This document shows, in pieces, positions 34,050 through 45,603 of a DNA stretch of 64,000 nt. The stretch's first letter is position 1; each line of letters opens with the position of its first letter. Position numbers and translations under genes: made by a program. The DNA comes from Hyphodiscus hymeniophilus. Its lineage: Eukaryota; Ascomycota; Leotiomycetes; Helotiales; Hyphodiscaceae. The notes beneath the pieces are model-generated. The model was not told where the DNA came from and made no database searches. It saw nothing but the letters and a program-made list of their open reading frames with translations. The stretch spans positions 620,001 through 684,000 of the forward strand of contig VNKQ01000006.1 of the NCBI GenBank assembly GCA_016508695.1, given 5' to 3'.

Positions 34050-34571
34050 GCATCGACTGCGATAGGTAGGCACCGCACGATCGTCACATATATTGGTGCG
34101 AGGGCGAACTTTTCACATGGGTCTTTCCTTAGTTTGAGCATGGTCATGATTTGGAGCAGGACGGTTTCCTAACTATATGCATTTTGATTATTCGTTACTT
34201 GGGTTGAGAATGCATGGTTTCCCTGTTTTTCGTAACCCAGGATACAACAAAGCTTGTAACATTGCCCACTGCCGGCGAATCCTTCAATTTTGTGATTGCT
34301 TTTGAGAACTTTCCAAGGGCGAACGGGGATGTGCTCAGTGACAATTGAACACGTGACTTATTGAATATGAAAGCCACTCCTTCCTCGACAGCACAAAGTT
34401 TGTGCCTTCCTACAGAAGTATCCTCTAATTTCATACCTAAATCATGGCCTCGTTTCCTCATCTCGTCTCTCAACTTTTGGTTACACCTGCATGTGACAGT
34501 CATAGCCGCTATATCACAGTTCTCGAACTTCATTCCAATAACTTCATCTTTGAGAACTTGCTATCTCGAAG

Positions 34572-37500
34572 ATGCTTCGACGAAACAGCTCTAAGCGGCT
34601 TGGTCGTCGCAAATCAACATCATCAGCCCACAGCAGACACGAGCCCATCGACCCAGAGGTCGCCCGCCAACATGCACATAGAGCAGCGACGTTAGCTTTC
34701 GCGCGCGCACAAGAGAGACATAGCGCTGATATGGGCTGCAGACCGGGTGGATTTGTGCGCAGCAATACCAATTTTAGCGACCGAAGTCAACAGTATAACC
34801 CTCCATCTGGCGAAGCGACACCAAAGGTTGTTAGGAGACAGCATAGTGTTCGCTTTGCCGGGCCCAATGCAGTCCGACCCAATCTCCAGAGGCGTCAATC
34901 GGCTGGCGCCAGAGCGCTACACAATCCTTCAATCCCAAGACCTAGTCCAGCATCTCTTCGACCTATGGCTATGACAACCAACGATCCAGTGCCTGCTGCG
35001 TACCGTCCTCCAAGTCGTTCCTCTTCCATTGGCAAAGCTTCGACGGGAAAAGCAGTGGCTGATAGCTACGTGACAGCTCTTGCTGCTTACAACGAATACT
35101 ATACCCAAGAAGATGACATGGCGTCAACTCCTTCCTCATATCGTCGTATTCGCAGATCCAAGTCTATGTTCAGTCCTCTCAAAGCCCCCAATGTCTTCTA
35201 CACCAACGGCACGCCTGAACGTCCAGTCAGCGGATTTCGCAGTGACGAACAAAGTATGGTGGACTCTCAAACTCCAGGAGAAGGCCCACCGACCGCAGCT
35301 CTCAGAGCGCCAAAGTCAATGAGCTTTCTCCGTGGTGGACGGGATCATTTGACTGCTGGTCTTCGGGAGCGGAATGATGAGGCAGTCAAGATGGCTCGTG
35401 ATAGATTCTTTCACCAAACATCGCAACAGCGACTTCGAGAGCAGCCTTCCTTTCTCTTCCGGTCTAGAGTGCAGCGACAAGAGAAGCCATTCAGGCAGTC
35501 TGTCCGTACAAGCAGCACTAACAGCTACGGCATGCCTATTGCCTCCACGAATCAAGTCGAGCAACCCAAAGAATCAAAGTTGAAAACTAAAGCTCGACGC
35601 GCATCGAAAACTATTAAAGACAAATTGAGACGAGCATTTGGGCGAAGTAAGGAAGATCCCGTTGAGATCCCGAATCAGCAAGTTGATGCACACGAAACAC
35701 ACGTTCGCAGATACCCTGGGCAGGGAATTGTCGCTAATGATAGCTTCGAGAACATACCTCACCCAAACCAAACTACTCTCCATCGAGTCGCCTCCCGCCC
35801 ACCATCAATTCACCCAGCGAATTCAACTCAAGAGTTGAGGTCACATGCTGGTAGTGTTAAGAGTTTTCAAAGTGACCATAGCGATGACAGATCTCGAGTC
35901 ACGAGCTGGAACAGCACTGGGGTCAACACAATTGCTAGCCATGCAGTTAGAACTCAGTCGGAGCGAGATCTGCAACGCTTGTCTGTCATCAACGAGAATG
36001 GCACCCATGTGCCTACCTCCTCTTTCCATCGGCAGAAGTTGGCGAATCAGTTCTCGGCATACCCGATTATTCGCAGACCTAGCAATGGTTTTAACCACAT
36101 CCCTCCTCCGCACCCTGGGCCAGTTGACAGCGCGAGAGTCTATTCAGCTCTGATGAAACGCCTGGATGAGAATTCACCAAAAGCCAAGCTTGAGGCTGCC
36201 AAGAAGGCCAGCCAGGAGAATCTCAACGCTCCGAAGAGTTTTCCCCCACGCACCAGCTCCGTCCATAGCAGTCATGCTAGCCGAACACCGGCAACAATCA
36301 GACAAGTGCCAGAAAGTACTTGCAGCAGTGAGAATGGAGGTTCTGCTGACCACGACCATCATTGGGTCAAGGCTGATGCGGTTCATTGCGCTCGGGCGGA
36401 GAACGTCTTTGGCTACACTGGAGCACATGTCCATCAATGGATACCAGCCGATCCACTTCGCGAAGCAAGAATGCGAGATCAGGATGACGTTTTCTCACCG
36501 AAGACTGGACTAACAAATAAGGAGAATGTACCAGATAGAAAAGAGAATACACCTATTCCATTCAAACGAGGCCGCAGCGATTCGGCAGCAACGAAAGAAG
36601 GCAGCGTCATGACCTCATACCACACAGTCCCAGAGCACTTCGGCCTGACACCACAAGAAACTGCTGCTCGCGATGAACCAATGTTCCAAGGGGCCAGAAC
36701 AGTCCGTGAGACAAAATCTACCTTTTTTGGAGGTTCATCAGGCACCATTGCCAGGACCCAAAGTCCATTTCGACGAGCTTTGGCGGAGGCTGACTACAAT
36801 GTCAATCGCGGTATCTCCGTCATTCTTGATGACTTCCCGATACCGAACCCGCTCAACATTCGACCCCAAAGCTATACGACTGCTGGACCCGGCATCAACA
36901 AACTTGGTGAAACCAGCAAGGCTTATACGGAGAGCGTATATTCCAGAACAACAAGCGGCCAGCTCCCAGGCCCTGCTCATAGTTCTTTGAGCTTGCCTCT
37001 AGCAGAAGATGAGATTCCTGAAATGCGGTTCCAAAATACAAGCATAGGTGATGTTGTTATCCTGGACCGAGCAACATATCGCCCGGTAATGCCCAGCCCC
37101 AATGGCCACCGGGCCACCAGTTCCGCTAGCTCTACCGAATGGAAGAAGTGGATGTCCTCGGAAGTCGCGAAATTGGAACGAGCGAAAGATCAAAACTCCG
37201 CTGGATCATACGTCAACTATGCTTTGCCAACTATGCCAAAGTCTTTCCATGCCGGTCATGTCCGAGAGAGTGCACAAATCAATGACGATGATACTGATAT
37301 CGCGCAGACAAGGGTCAGTGCTGTTAAGCAGCCACTAGGGTTGATCCAGCAGAAAGCTGTTCAAAATATGCAGCACAGCTTGCAAAATCCGCCTCTACTA
37401 AAACCTATTCTAAAGAATAGATCCGCTATCTCACTTGTTGATAACCTTGACCCCACCAGCAGTAATCCTTCGATTCCTATCCCGCCTCCACCGCCGATTC

Positions 37501-38057
37501 CACTTCGTTCTCCTCTCCGACCAGTTCAATCCAAGTCTTCTCTTCGGTCGGTTAACACTGTGAATACTTTCCGCACTGTTCACACGCAAAGTGCTCCCAA
37601 CTCAGCGGTCAAATTTTCTAGCTTGAACGGCAAAAACTTCTTGCACAAGCGGAATACATCGCAGACGACTCTCCATAGCACAAGGAGTCTCGACACTCCA
37701 GCCAAACTCTTAAAGCGTAGTCTCCGCAAGGTGTCCAATACAGCAGCGGCGCCGAGCCCAGAAGACGGCATCGTGGTATCCAATGGGGATAATTTCAATC
37801 CTACATCAACTGGAGCGAGATCGAGAACTGCTAGTTTGTCCTCGGTTGTGAACAGGGAGAATCATCATCCGCAAAAAAGAGATGATGTCTATGATACCGA
37901 TGATGCTGGGTTGACTGGCCCCGTCATGAGTGGAGCTGCGCAGGGTTTGGATGCGCAGCAGATGGGTAGTAAGAGGATGGTAGATTTGTTCTTGAGTAGT
38001 CGGAGAAAACGTATGGCTAGCGAAGGGGGAAGTGAGATTGGTGGTGTATTCATTTAG
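34572..38057 (+). CDS. large disordered protein with two KEN boxes, function unknown
   Basis: A single 1161-codon open frame from an ATG. I do not recognise the family. The sequence is rich in Ser, Arg, Pro and Asn and looks mostly disordered. Visible parts are a short helical segment near the N-terminus (EVARQHAHRAATLAFARAQE), a strongly basic helix near residue 340 (KTKARRASKTIKDKLRRAFG), the adjacent motifs KENVP at 650 and KENTP at 657, a polyproline run near 970 (SIPIPPPPPIPLRSPLRP), and the C-terminal block VDLFLSSRRKRM. The KEN pair resembles APC/C degrons. Intact length without introns argues that it is a real conserved gene. A membrane- or cytoskeleton-associated scaffold is possible but only a guess. 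Confidence 0.8.
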   Translation: MLRRNSSKRLGRRKSTSSAHSRHEPIDPEVARQHAHRAATLAFARAQERHSADMGCRPGGFVRSNTNFSDRSQQYNPPSGEATPKVVRRQHSVRFAGPNAVRPNLQRRQSAGARALHNPSIPRPSPASLRPMAMTTNDPVPAAYRPPSRSSSIGKASTGKAVADSYVTALAAYNEYYTQEDDMASTPSSYRRIRRSKSMFSPLKAPNVFYTNGTPERPVSGFRSDEQSMVDSQTPGEGPPTAALRAPKSMSFLRGGRDHLTAGLRERNDEAVKMARDRFFHQTSQQRLREQPSFLFRSRVQRQEKPFRQSVRTSSTNSYGMPIASTNQVEQPKESKLKTKARRASKTIKDKLRRAFGRSKEDPVEIPNQQVDAHETHVRRYPGQGIVANDSFENIPHPNQTTLHRVASRPPSIHPANSTQELRSHAGSVKSFQSDHSDDRSRVTSWNSTGVNTIASHAVRTQSERDLQRLSVINENGTHVPTSSFHRQKLANQFSAYPIIRRPSNGFNHIPPPHPGPVDSARVYSALMKRLDENSPKAKLEAAKKASQENLNAPKSFPPRTSSVHSSHASRTPATIRQVPESTCSSENGGSADHDHHWVKADAVHCARAENVFGYTGAHVHQWIPADPLREARMRDQDDVFSPKTGLTNKENVPDRKENTPIPFKRGRSDSAATKEGSVMTSYHTVPEHFGLTPQETAARDEPMFQGARTVRETKSTFFGGSSGTIARTQSPFRRALAEADYNVNRGISVILDDFPIPNPLNIRPQSYTTAGPGINKLGETSKAYTESVYSRTTSGQLPGPAHSSLSLPLAEDEIPEMRFQNTSIGDVVILDRATYRPVMPSPNGHRATSSASSTEWKKWMSSEVAKLERAKDQNSAGSYVNYALPTMPKSFHAGHVRESAQINDDDTDIAQTRVSAVKQPLGLIQQKAVQNMQHSLQNPPLLKPILKNRSAISLVDNLDPTSSNPSIPIPPPPPIPLRSPLRPVQSKSSLRSVNTVNTFRTVHTQSAPNSAVKFSSLNGKNFLHKRNTSQTTLHSTRSLDTPAKLLKRSLRKVSNTAAAPSPEDGIVVSNGDNFNPTSTGARSRTASLSSVVNRENHHPQKRDDVYDTDDAGLTGPVMSGAAQGLDAQQMGSKRMVDLFLSSRRKRMASEGGSEIGGVFI

Positions 38058-39053
38058 TTCTGCGATGATGAGCTGAGTATGATTAGGAGGATTATTTTGA
38101 GAAAAATTGATCAGGCTTGGATTGTTGCTTGCCTGTTTTTTGCGGGGAAATCGCAAAGTCACGGTTGAGAGAAGAGGTTTACCGTAGGAAAAGGATATGA
38201 GCATTCTTTCGTGGCTGAAAGGGATGCATGTGCTGTTAGAGGACGAACTCGATAGATGTATTTTAATGAGAATACACGAGTATGATAACATGTCGATCCT
38301 CAGAACCCGATCACGCCGCAATTGATTCCTGCATTAAATAGCCAGAGCTTGGTTTCTACCGCTCAATCCTTTCTAGTTTGCTTAACGATAGGAGTCCTAT
38401 ATGGTTGAGCTGAATTTACGCGGTTAAAAGGGCGAGCTAGACCTTGAAGCTTATCCATGATTTGCTTCATAGCTGACTGGTTTGCTTACACGCTTCCCGA
38501 TCCAGCGATTGATTCGTGCCAATCCATACCTGTGCATACCCGAAATGCTAAGTTCGCCGAGCAGTGACAGAAGTAGTCGATGGACAAGAGTCTGTTATGT
38601 TCAACGGAGAACAAATTGGACGGAATTACTTACTCAGCCTTCAATGACATTCTGGTGGTTTCACCTCTTTCTTTCCTTAAGTCCGAAATCACGAGAAAAG
38701 CTTCACGCTCGTCATCATCGCCGACATGCGGGCGGTGATAAGTCGGTTATGATATCCAAACGGGCAACCAACTTCAATTCAATCCTTCTTTGCAAGGCCT
38801 ACGTTATTTTGAGAATGATGCTGTTATATAAGGTCATCTCCTCTCGACCACAAAAGCTTGACAGTGCCAGACTCGAGCATTCCAAATTTCCCCGCTTTTC
38901 TGCAGATCCCATCTACCCGATTTTCATCAGCTCTTCAGTTTAGAATCTGTCGTTCATCAAGGTGATTACTTGGTAATTGCTTGAGTGTATGGACATTTTG
39001 GATCGTGCATTCATACTGCGCTTAGGCTTCACGCAATCACAAGATTGGAAGCC
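38058..39053. other. intergenic region
   Basis: Nearly 1 kb with no supported gene between the disordered-protein gene and the DHA1 transporter. Short open frames here show no motifs. Confidence 0.5.
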
Positions 39054-40709
39054 ATGAATTCGAGGCGCATCAATTCGGTTGGCGATTCCAGCACCGCCAT
39101 CTCAACCTCGCTGCCGGACGATGACGAAAAGGATCATGAAGTCAACAAAGATATCGAGAAGTCTATCGTCCCACCTGAGGGGGTACCTAAGACTCCAGAT
39201 AGCACTCAGCCAACGATTCTGACCGATTGGGATTCACCAAAGGATCCTGATAATCCTCAGAACTGGACGGCCCGCAAAAAAGCATATCATATCATGGTGC
39301 CAACAATACTTGGATTCGTCGTGTCAGTCCCCCTCTAGCCCGGTTGATTGATCTATACTGACGTCTCGGTAGTTCTCTCGGAACCTCAGTCTATCCACCA
39401 TCAATCGAAGGCATTTCTGCTAGATTCGACATCAGTAATGAGGTGGGACTTATTGGTCTCATGACCTTCGTTCTTGGACTAGCATTCGGACCTGTCCTTG
39501 GTTCACCAGCAAGTGAGGCTCTCGGTAGACGACCAGTATATCTCATCACCATTCCACTCTTCGGGATCTTCACCATGGGAGCCGGTCTCGCAAAGAACAT
39601 CGAAACCGTGATCATCTGTCGATTCTTCGCAGGAATGTTCGGTGGACCAGCGTTGGCTGTCGGGGCTGGAACTAACGCTGATCTATACCCTCCAGAGAGT
39701 CGTGTCTTTACGACTAGTTTATTTACTCTCGGTCCTTTCTTTGCAACTGGTGTTGGGTAAGCCCGTCTTTCTCACTTTCGGGGGCATTTAAAGCTAATGT
39801 GGTTTTAGTCCCGTGATTGGGTCGTATGTCGATTCAAGGAAAGGTTGGAGATGGGTCGAGTGGACATTGATATTTTTTATCCTCTTCGGCCTCGTTTTCT
39901 CCTTATTCACGAAAGAAACCTATAAAAAGATAATCCTCAAGAAACGCGCTAAGGCACGTGGAACTCCTCTACCTCCAGGACCATCAGGGCTCGCATTCGT
40001 CAAACACATCATGACCGTTGTGGGCACCCGACCAATCCATATGCTAGCCACGGAACCGATCGTCATATCTTTCGCTATTTATGTGTCTTTCAATTTCGCA
40101 GTGCTTTTTGGGTTCCTCGCCTCGATCCCGCTCATCTTCACCACGGTCTACGGCTTCACTCACGCTCAAAGTGGCCTGCCCTTCATCGCCATTGCAATTG
40201 GCGTCATTATCTCTATCCCAACCATGTCCATCTTAGACCGGATCTTCTACCAAAAGCACCATCGACGCGCCACTCAGGAAGGTCGTAAAGGCATCGCCCC
40301 CGAATATCGACTCTACGGCGCAATGCTGGGTAGCCTAGGGCTCCCTATCAGCTTGTTTTGGTTTGCTTGGACATCTCAGTCGTCAGTCCATTGGATCGTA
40401 CCTATCATTGGGCTGATACCTTTTGCCTGGGGCAACATCACGGTCTTCATATCATGTGTTCTATATATGGTCGATACATACATGGCTGCCAATAGTGCAA
40501 GCGCCATGGCGGCAAACGGCCTGCTAAGATACATTTTTGGCGCTGTCTTTCCGCTTTTTACAATTCAGATGTATAATGGAATGGGGTTCCAGTGGGCCAG
40601 TAGCTTATTGGGCTTCGTTACTCTCATACTGTTACCGGTCCCTTGGGTTTTATTTGTGTACGGGAAGAAAATTCGAGAAAGAAGTGGATACGAGACGTGG
40701 AAAGAGTGA
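39054..40709 (+). CDS. MFS transporter, DHA1 (drug:H+ antiporter-1) family
   Basis: Exons 39054-39322, 39373-39756, 39809-40709; 517 aa. The cytosolic N-terminus is followed by DWDSPKDPDNPQNW, a marker of the DHA1 group that includes yeast Tpo1/Flr1 and Candida Mdr1. Membrane segments then carry the signature GSPASEALGRRPVYL in the loop between helices 2 and 3 and GPVIGSYVD at the end of helix 5 (motif C, antiporter type). About twelve helices are visible; ends are cytosolic. Members export drugs, polyamines or secondary metabolites through the plasma membrane. The start was chosen at MNSRRINSV since longer in-frame sequence lacks an ATG fitting the family. Neighbours give no clue to the substrate. 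Confidence 0.92.
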
Positions 40710-42817
40710 AACCAGTTAGAAGTTAGATGAGCATAGGATTTATTTTTGTTTCCTCCGTGGACGACCTCGTTCTATTGCTTTTTCTTACTGCTCCCTCGTT
40801 ATTGCGATATGGTATCAGTTCGGCATCAACATGCAGCTTCTTGGGATATCATCTGTCTGCAAGAGAGAAGTTGTTCCCATGTTATAATATGAGTTCAACA
40901 GGGCGGTATCTCGCTTGGCACTTGCTCAATGCCCCTGAGTTAGCCGAGGCCGCCAACCTCAACTACGCTCCACTCATCTTGCTCAACTTGTTGCCTTGAG
41001 AAGTTCTATTTGGCATTTGGGTGAGATTGATTCGTACCATTCACAACTTCCTTCATATTTTACTTCAATCAGGTCCAGGACTATACAATCACGCGTCTTT
41101 TGCCCGCCATACCCCGCATCTTCATCCAATGTTTTATTAATCTGGAATGACGGATCATGGACTGCCCTAGCCGCTTTCAAAGAGCGTCCCCTATCTATCT
41201 CTCGCCTTTCCAGCGTCTAGCAGTCATTTCAGGAATGTCTAGTCCCCTGCCCTTTTGGCTGCATATCCACAAATCCCCCTCTGGCGCCAACAATCACCTA
41301 TTCTCCACTTAACGATCTGACCGACGAGCTATCCCACGTTATATTCTCCGTCAATCAAAACAGCTCTCGCACAAGCAAAGCTTGGCTATCGATACTGAAA
41401 ATACCGGAGAGTGTGTTTCTACGTTCACGGCCTACCTGGTGCGGGGAAAAGCGAATATCACCGCTGAAGAGGTCCCAGCGGGCGTTGACTAGTTGAAATG
41501 GGCAAAGCTGTGGAACGAGGTAGGGAAAGTGATCACTGTTAAAATGGTGAGGGATAGTTTGCTTCGGTTTGGGTGTAGGTATCATTCTATGATTCGTTTG
41601 CTGGGAAATCCGCTGATGGGGCGTTTGATGCTGTTGTCAAGTTGGGGTTGTAGGTGTATATTGATGGGAGTGTTCTGAGATGTGTGAATTGGATATTGCG
41701 AAGATGGAATCGACTGCTCATTCAACAGAATCGGGATTAATTAGAAAGAGAAATAGATACATGCTGAGTAATGAGTGGCATTGTATAAATGTCGAAATGA
41801 TCCTAACATTATTACCGCGATTCAAATCAATTCGGCGTGCCACGAAGAATGAAGTGAACACAAGAAGCAGTCTTACTGCTCTATAAATAGGATGGATGCT
41901 GGGAAAGTGACTGACTAGAGCATTTCTAATTTTTCACGACGAAATGAGCCATTACGCGGTACTAAGTACTAGTAGATAGCATACTGTGCTGAGGTTGAAG
42001 AGACAATATATAATTGCACTCATCAATCTGGGGTGTTGCGATCATCGTCTCGATGAGAAGGCTGATAAAGTGTCTGCCAATTAAACCAATCCGAACGAAT
42101 GGCACGAGACTGCTCGTGTGACTACTCGTGTGCTCAGCTAAGAATCATCAAAGCCTGGGACTGCGGTGACAAATGACTCTAGGCTGGGAAGAACTGCCTG
42201 TAGGAGGAGCTCAGCCTACCTACCTACTTAAGGCACGGAGCCCTGAATGTCTTTTTGGCTCCGTCCTGGCTGAGCTTACAAAGCAAAGAATTTGGGAACA
42301 GTGGAACGACGAGAATGAGGAGGAGAATAGAATGAAAATAAGGGCGGGGACGAGGATGAGGATAAGGAGGATGAATCAGGCGAACATGATGATGATTAAT
42401 GTTCCAATACATCCTCATCGAACTTCAACCTCTATCCGACATTTCCTTGTTTGGCCTTCACGGCGAACTCGAAGTCCCGAGCGAGGTGTAAGTACTGTAC
42501 TTCTCTACGCACAGGGCTGAGAAAACAGACCATCCTGCTCAGCCACCGTGCCGACAAGGCTAGATGCGCCAACACCAACGCCCAAGAAGTATGACGGCAC
42601 CCGAGCCCTTTTCGCGAGCCCATGCAGAAAGAGTTATTCATCAACAGGCAGATATAAACCAACCCAACTAAGCCCTCCACCTACCGTTGCACAATCTTCA
42701 CAGATCCCATCGGACAATTGGATGCTTGCTGCTGCTGTGAAGTACTTGCAAGTACCGCCCATCCACTCCCTGCCTCGACAAAGCACTATCTAGCATTTCT
42801 AGCCTTTCTCAGACAAC
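40710..42817. other. intergenic region with purine-rich tract
   Basis: About 2.1 kb without a supported gene. Around 42300-42400 the plus strand is strongly purine-rich (GAGGAGGAGAATAG, GGATGAGGATAAGGAGGATG). Open frames here are short and lack motifs. Confidence 0.5.
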
Positions 42818-43911
42818 ATGGACATCCTCGCGGCACTTGACCAGTTGGACGATCAGGACAAGAAGAAGAAGGCCGCGGCCAGCAAGAAGACACCGCAGCA
42901 ATCGTGAGTATCATAGCCTTCGTGCCACTACATCTCTAACACCCAGGTAGCCTCGCAGAAGCAACACGTCGAAATGCCCGACGAACATCACAAACCCCTC
43001 GCCCTCAATCCCAACCTGCATCCCGCGCACCGTCACGCAGCGGCGCAATTACACCCACCTCACCAAATGGACCCTCACAATCCCCAAACCACCTCTCCCC
43101 CACCGCCTCCCCTCGCCTCGGCCGTTCCATTGCTATCCTCGACCAACCCCCGCGCTCCCAATCCACAGGTGCCGATTCTCGCCGGATCTCCTTTGCCGAG
43201 GCCCCTCGAGCAGCGCCTACACGATACCAGGTCAAGATCGCGACCAAGAACGACTCGCTAGCATCAGGCTTCCCGTTTGATGGGCAGAAGATGGTCAAGT
43301 ACGACGTCACGTCCAAGGAGTGGAGTCATTTCTCCGGCGAGGTGGTGGTGGCTTGCGATGCTCATCATTACAATGCGATCACATGGCCTCTAGCAAGGAG
43401 CAAGGTTATCAAGAAGGTGCGGAATGACCTAAAATATGGGCAAGGGCCGAAGCCAGGAGAGGTGTCTGCGGTTTTCAGGAAGTGGAACAGGCTGTTCAGA
43501 AGGCAGGGGTTTCAGGCTTGGTTGGAATTACCGTCTGAGGAGGGACCGGAGGAGTTGGGGAGATCGACAGCGGGTATGAACAAGGAGGAACAGAAACAGG
43601 CACAGAAAGAGGCGAAGAGATTCCGGATTGTGATTAGTCCGCTGGATAATAAGGGTGGTTCGATTTATTCGAAGTCCAGTATTAGGGGTTCGGTGTCTGG
43701 GGAGGGAAACTTCGTGAAGAGGACCAGTACGATGATATCGAATATTGGGAAGTCTCACTCAGTGAAGGAAGGCGATGCTAAGGAGGAAGATGAAGTCAAG
43801 AAAGAGGATATCAAAACAGAGGCCGCTAAGGCAGAAGCCAGCTCGGCGAATGGCAATGCCTCTGGCGATGCGGTATTGGGCAAAGAGAATGTCACAGACG
43901 GGGGAGATTGA
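42818..43911 (+). CDS. conserved-looking fungal protein, function unknown
   Basis: Exons 42818-42903 and 42951-43911, 348 aa. The acceptor at 42949-42950 was chosen because it alone keeps the frame through to the long ORF. The N-terminus (MDILAALDQLDDQDKKKKAA) is charged and helical. Residues about 30-120 are Ser/Pro/Arg-rich and disordered. Residues about 125-235 form a compact part, KYDVTSKEWSHFSGEVVVAC, then ARSKVIKKVRNDLKYGQGPK, then RKWNRLFRRQGFQAWLELP. The tail is Lys/Glu/Ala-rich. I do not recognise a named domain. No membrane or secretion signal is visible. Confidence 0.7.
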
Positions 43912-44755
43912 CAGGAAATGATCGGGGAACGATCCATTCAGTAGTTGCGAAAGCGTGTTGTTCTTGAGATGCCGTTCGTGGTATCCTCTCAGAGAATGGA
44001 CTAGGCGGGGTTTGCTTTACGACTTACGGCCTTTTCAGCGAGTTATACCACTCTAGCAGCGAAGTCGATATTATCAGCGCAACCATCTTATATGCATGTG
44101 TTACGTTAGGTCTTCTATTCTTTCGTATGACGTTGCTCGTCTGGCCCTTTGACTCCAAGGCAAGGATTCATATTACCTTATAGCCAATAATGATTTCAAA
44201 TCGCAAAAAATAGCTAAGAGATCTTAAGACATGAGAAAGTGATAATGATTTTGTGAAACTCTTCGAGGCTATAAGCAGGACCGGAAAGCAAAACACCGTA
44301 CAATTTGTCCTCACCCTCTCGTGATTCATTACAACAGCTACGCACAGCTTAAGATATGGCTGGCCTCGAGCTTTGGATATTCTGAGGATTCAAGACTTGA
44401 AATGTAGGATTGCTGCGTGTGGTAATTAACATATTAGTGTCCGGCTGGTCTGTGAAGTGGCCGCGAGAATGTTATATTTCCTGATGGACGCCATACACTA
44501 GATACAGAATGAAGATTTCAGAATTTTGAATGAGACAATCTCTTTATCCGATCCAAGCGCCTTATCTTTTGTCCTGGTTACTCATGTAGTTATTTCGTCG
44601 GTATCCAACGTACCAGGTATCTCAGGTTCCTTTTGAGGACCTGCGTACGCCCCACCACTCACGTGTGACCGGCTTCCCTCGGTCCAAACCCACATGCTGA
44701 TTGTACCTACAAGTATTCAGATAGAGAAATCTGTCCTCACAAATCAAATTCCGTA
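43912..44755. other. intergenic region
   Basis: No supported gene between the unknown-function gene and the tRNA gene. Nothing else stands out. Confidence 0.5.
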
Positions 44756-44899
44756 CCCTCGGTCGTCTAGTTGGTTTATGGCGTCCGGCTGTAATTGTCA
44801 CAGTCTCACCGGAATGGTAAATAACCACCCACACTTCTTGATCTCAGGCATTCGCTAACGAATGCATCGCAGTCGCGCGTTCGACTCGCGCCTGAGGGA
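44756..44899 (+). tRNA. tRNA-Tyr (GUA) with 13-nt intron and a 56-nt insertion
   Basis: The acceptor stem pairs 44756-44762 (CCCTCGG) with 44892-44898 (CTGAGGG), giving the C1-G72 pair of eukaryotic tRNA-Tyr, with A at position 73. The D arm is at 44765-44782 with the A-box AGTTGG. The anticodon stem TCCGG (44784-44788) pairs CCGGA (44809-44813), with anticodon GTA at 44791-44793 and a standard intron 44795-44807 after position 37. The T arm GCGCG-TTCGACT-CGCGC is at 44875-44891. Between the anticodon and T arms there are 61 nt instead of about 5, including the perfect palindrome GCATTCG-CTAA-CGAATGC. It may be an interrupted gene, a pseudogene, or unusual processing. All other pairing is intact and a Pol III terminator follows. 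Confidence 0.65.
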
Positions 44900-44910
44900 C
44901 ACACAACAAA

Positions 44911-44933
44911 TTTTTTTTGCCTCTTTTTTTTTT
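44911..44933 (+). terminator. RNA polymerase III terminator
   Basis: T8 at 44911-44918 and T10 at 44924-44933 begin 12 nt after the tRNA-Tyr discriminator base. Runs of T on the coding strand end Pol III transcripts. Confidence 0.75.
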
Positions 44934-45603
44934 GGTTCTCGATTGGTGGAAGGGATGAGTTGAGGCTATGGTTTTATTTTCGGACGTGGGACGGAAGTGG
45001 GAAAATAGGCGATGAGAGGCCTCGCGGTTCCTCCATGTCATTACAGGGAATTTGAATCTATTGAGACAATGCAAAGAGCGAGCCATTGGTAATATATCTT
45101 CTGTTTTCATCCTGATCATCGCCTTTCTGCAGCATTACACAGTATTACACCTTGATATATTGAAAGAATTTTGAGGACCCCAACTCCTCACAGCAGCGAT
45201 TCTGCCTTGCTCTGGAACAAAATTTCCCAGTAGAATCCATCTTACCACGTTGCCAAAACCAAGGTGTTGCAAAGCACAAAAATTTCTTTCGAATTGAGCT
45301 TTGTTAGCTTTTACATTCACCCCACGTGACATGAGCCGGAAACATCTAAAGCATCATGAATCCGGAAATAGGTCCGGCCCCTATTTGCTGGGTTCGCCTG
45401 CAATCTACGGAAATGTGGGGTGAGATTTGGTTCCGGTTAAGATAGTCCTCGGATCTAGGCGTAAGGGGCTCAAATAGGGGCCCCAAATGGGTGGCGCTAG
45501 CTCCCAACCCGCCCCAAAAATACTTTACACATTCCTGGCGACGTCCAAAGAGTCGTCGTTACAGTATCAATATCCATATTCATATCGACAACCCATCGAT
45601 ACA

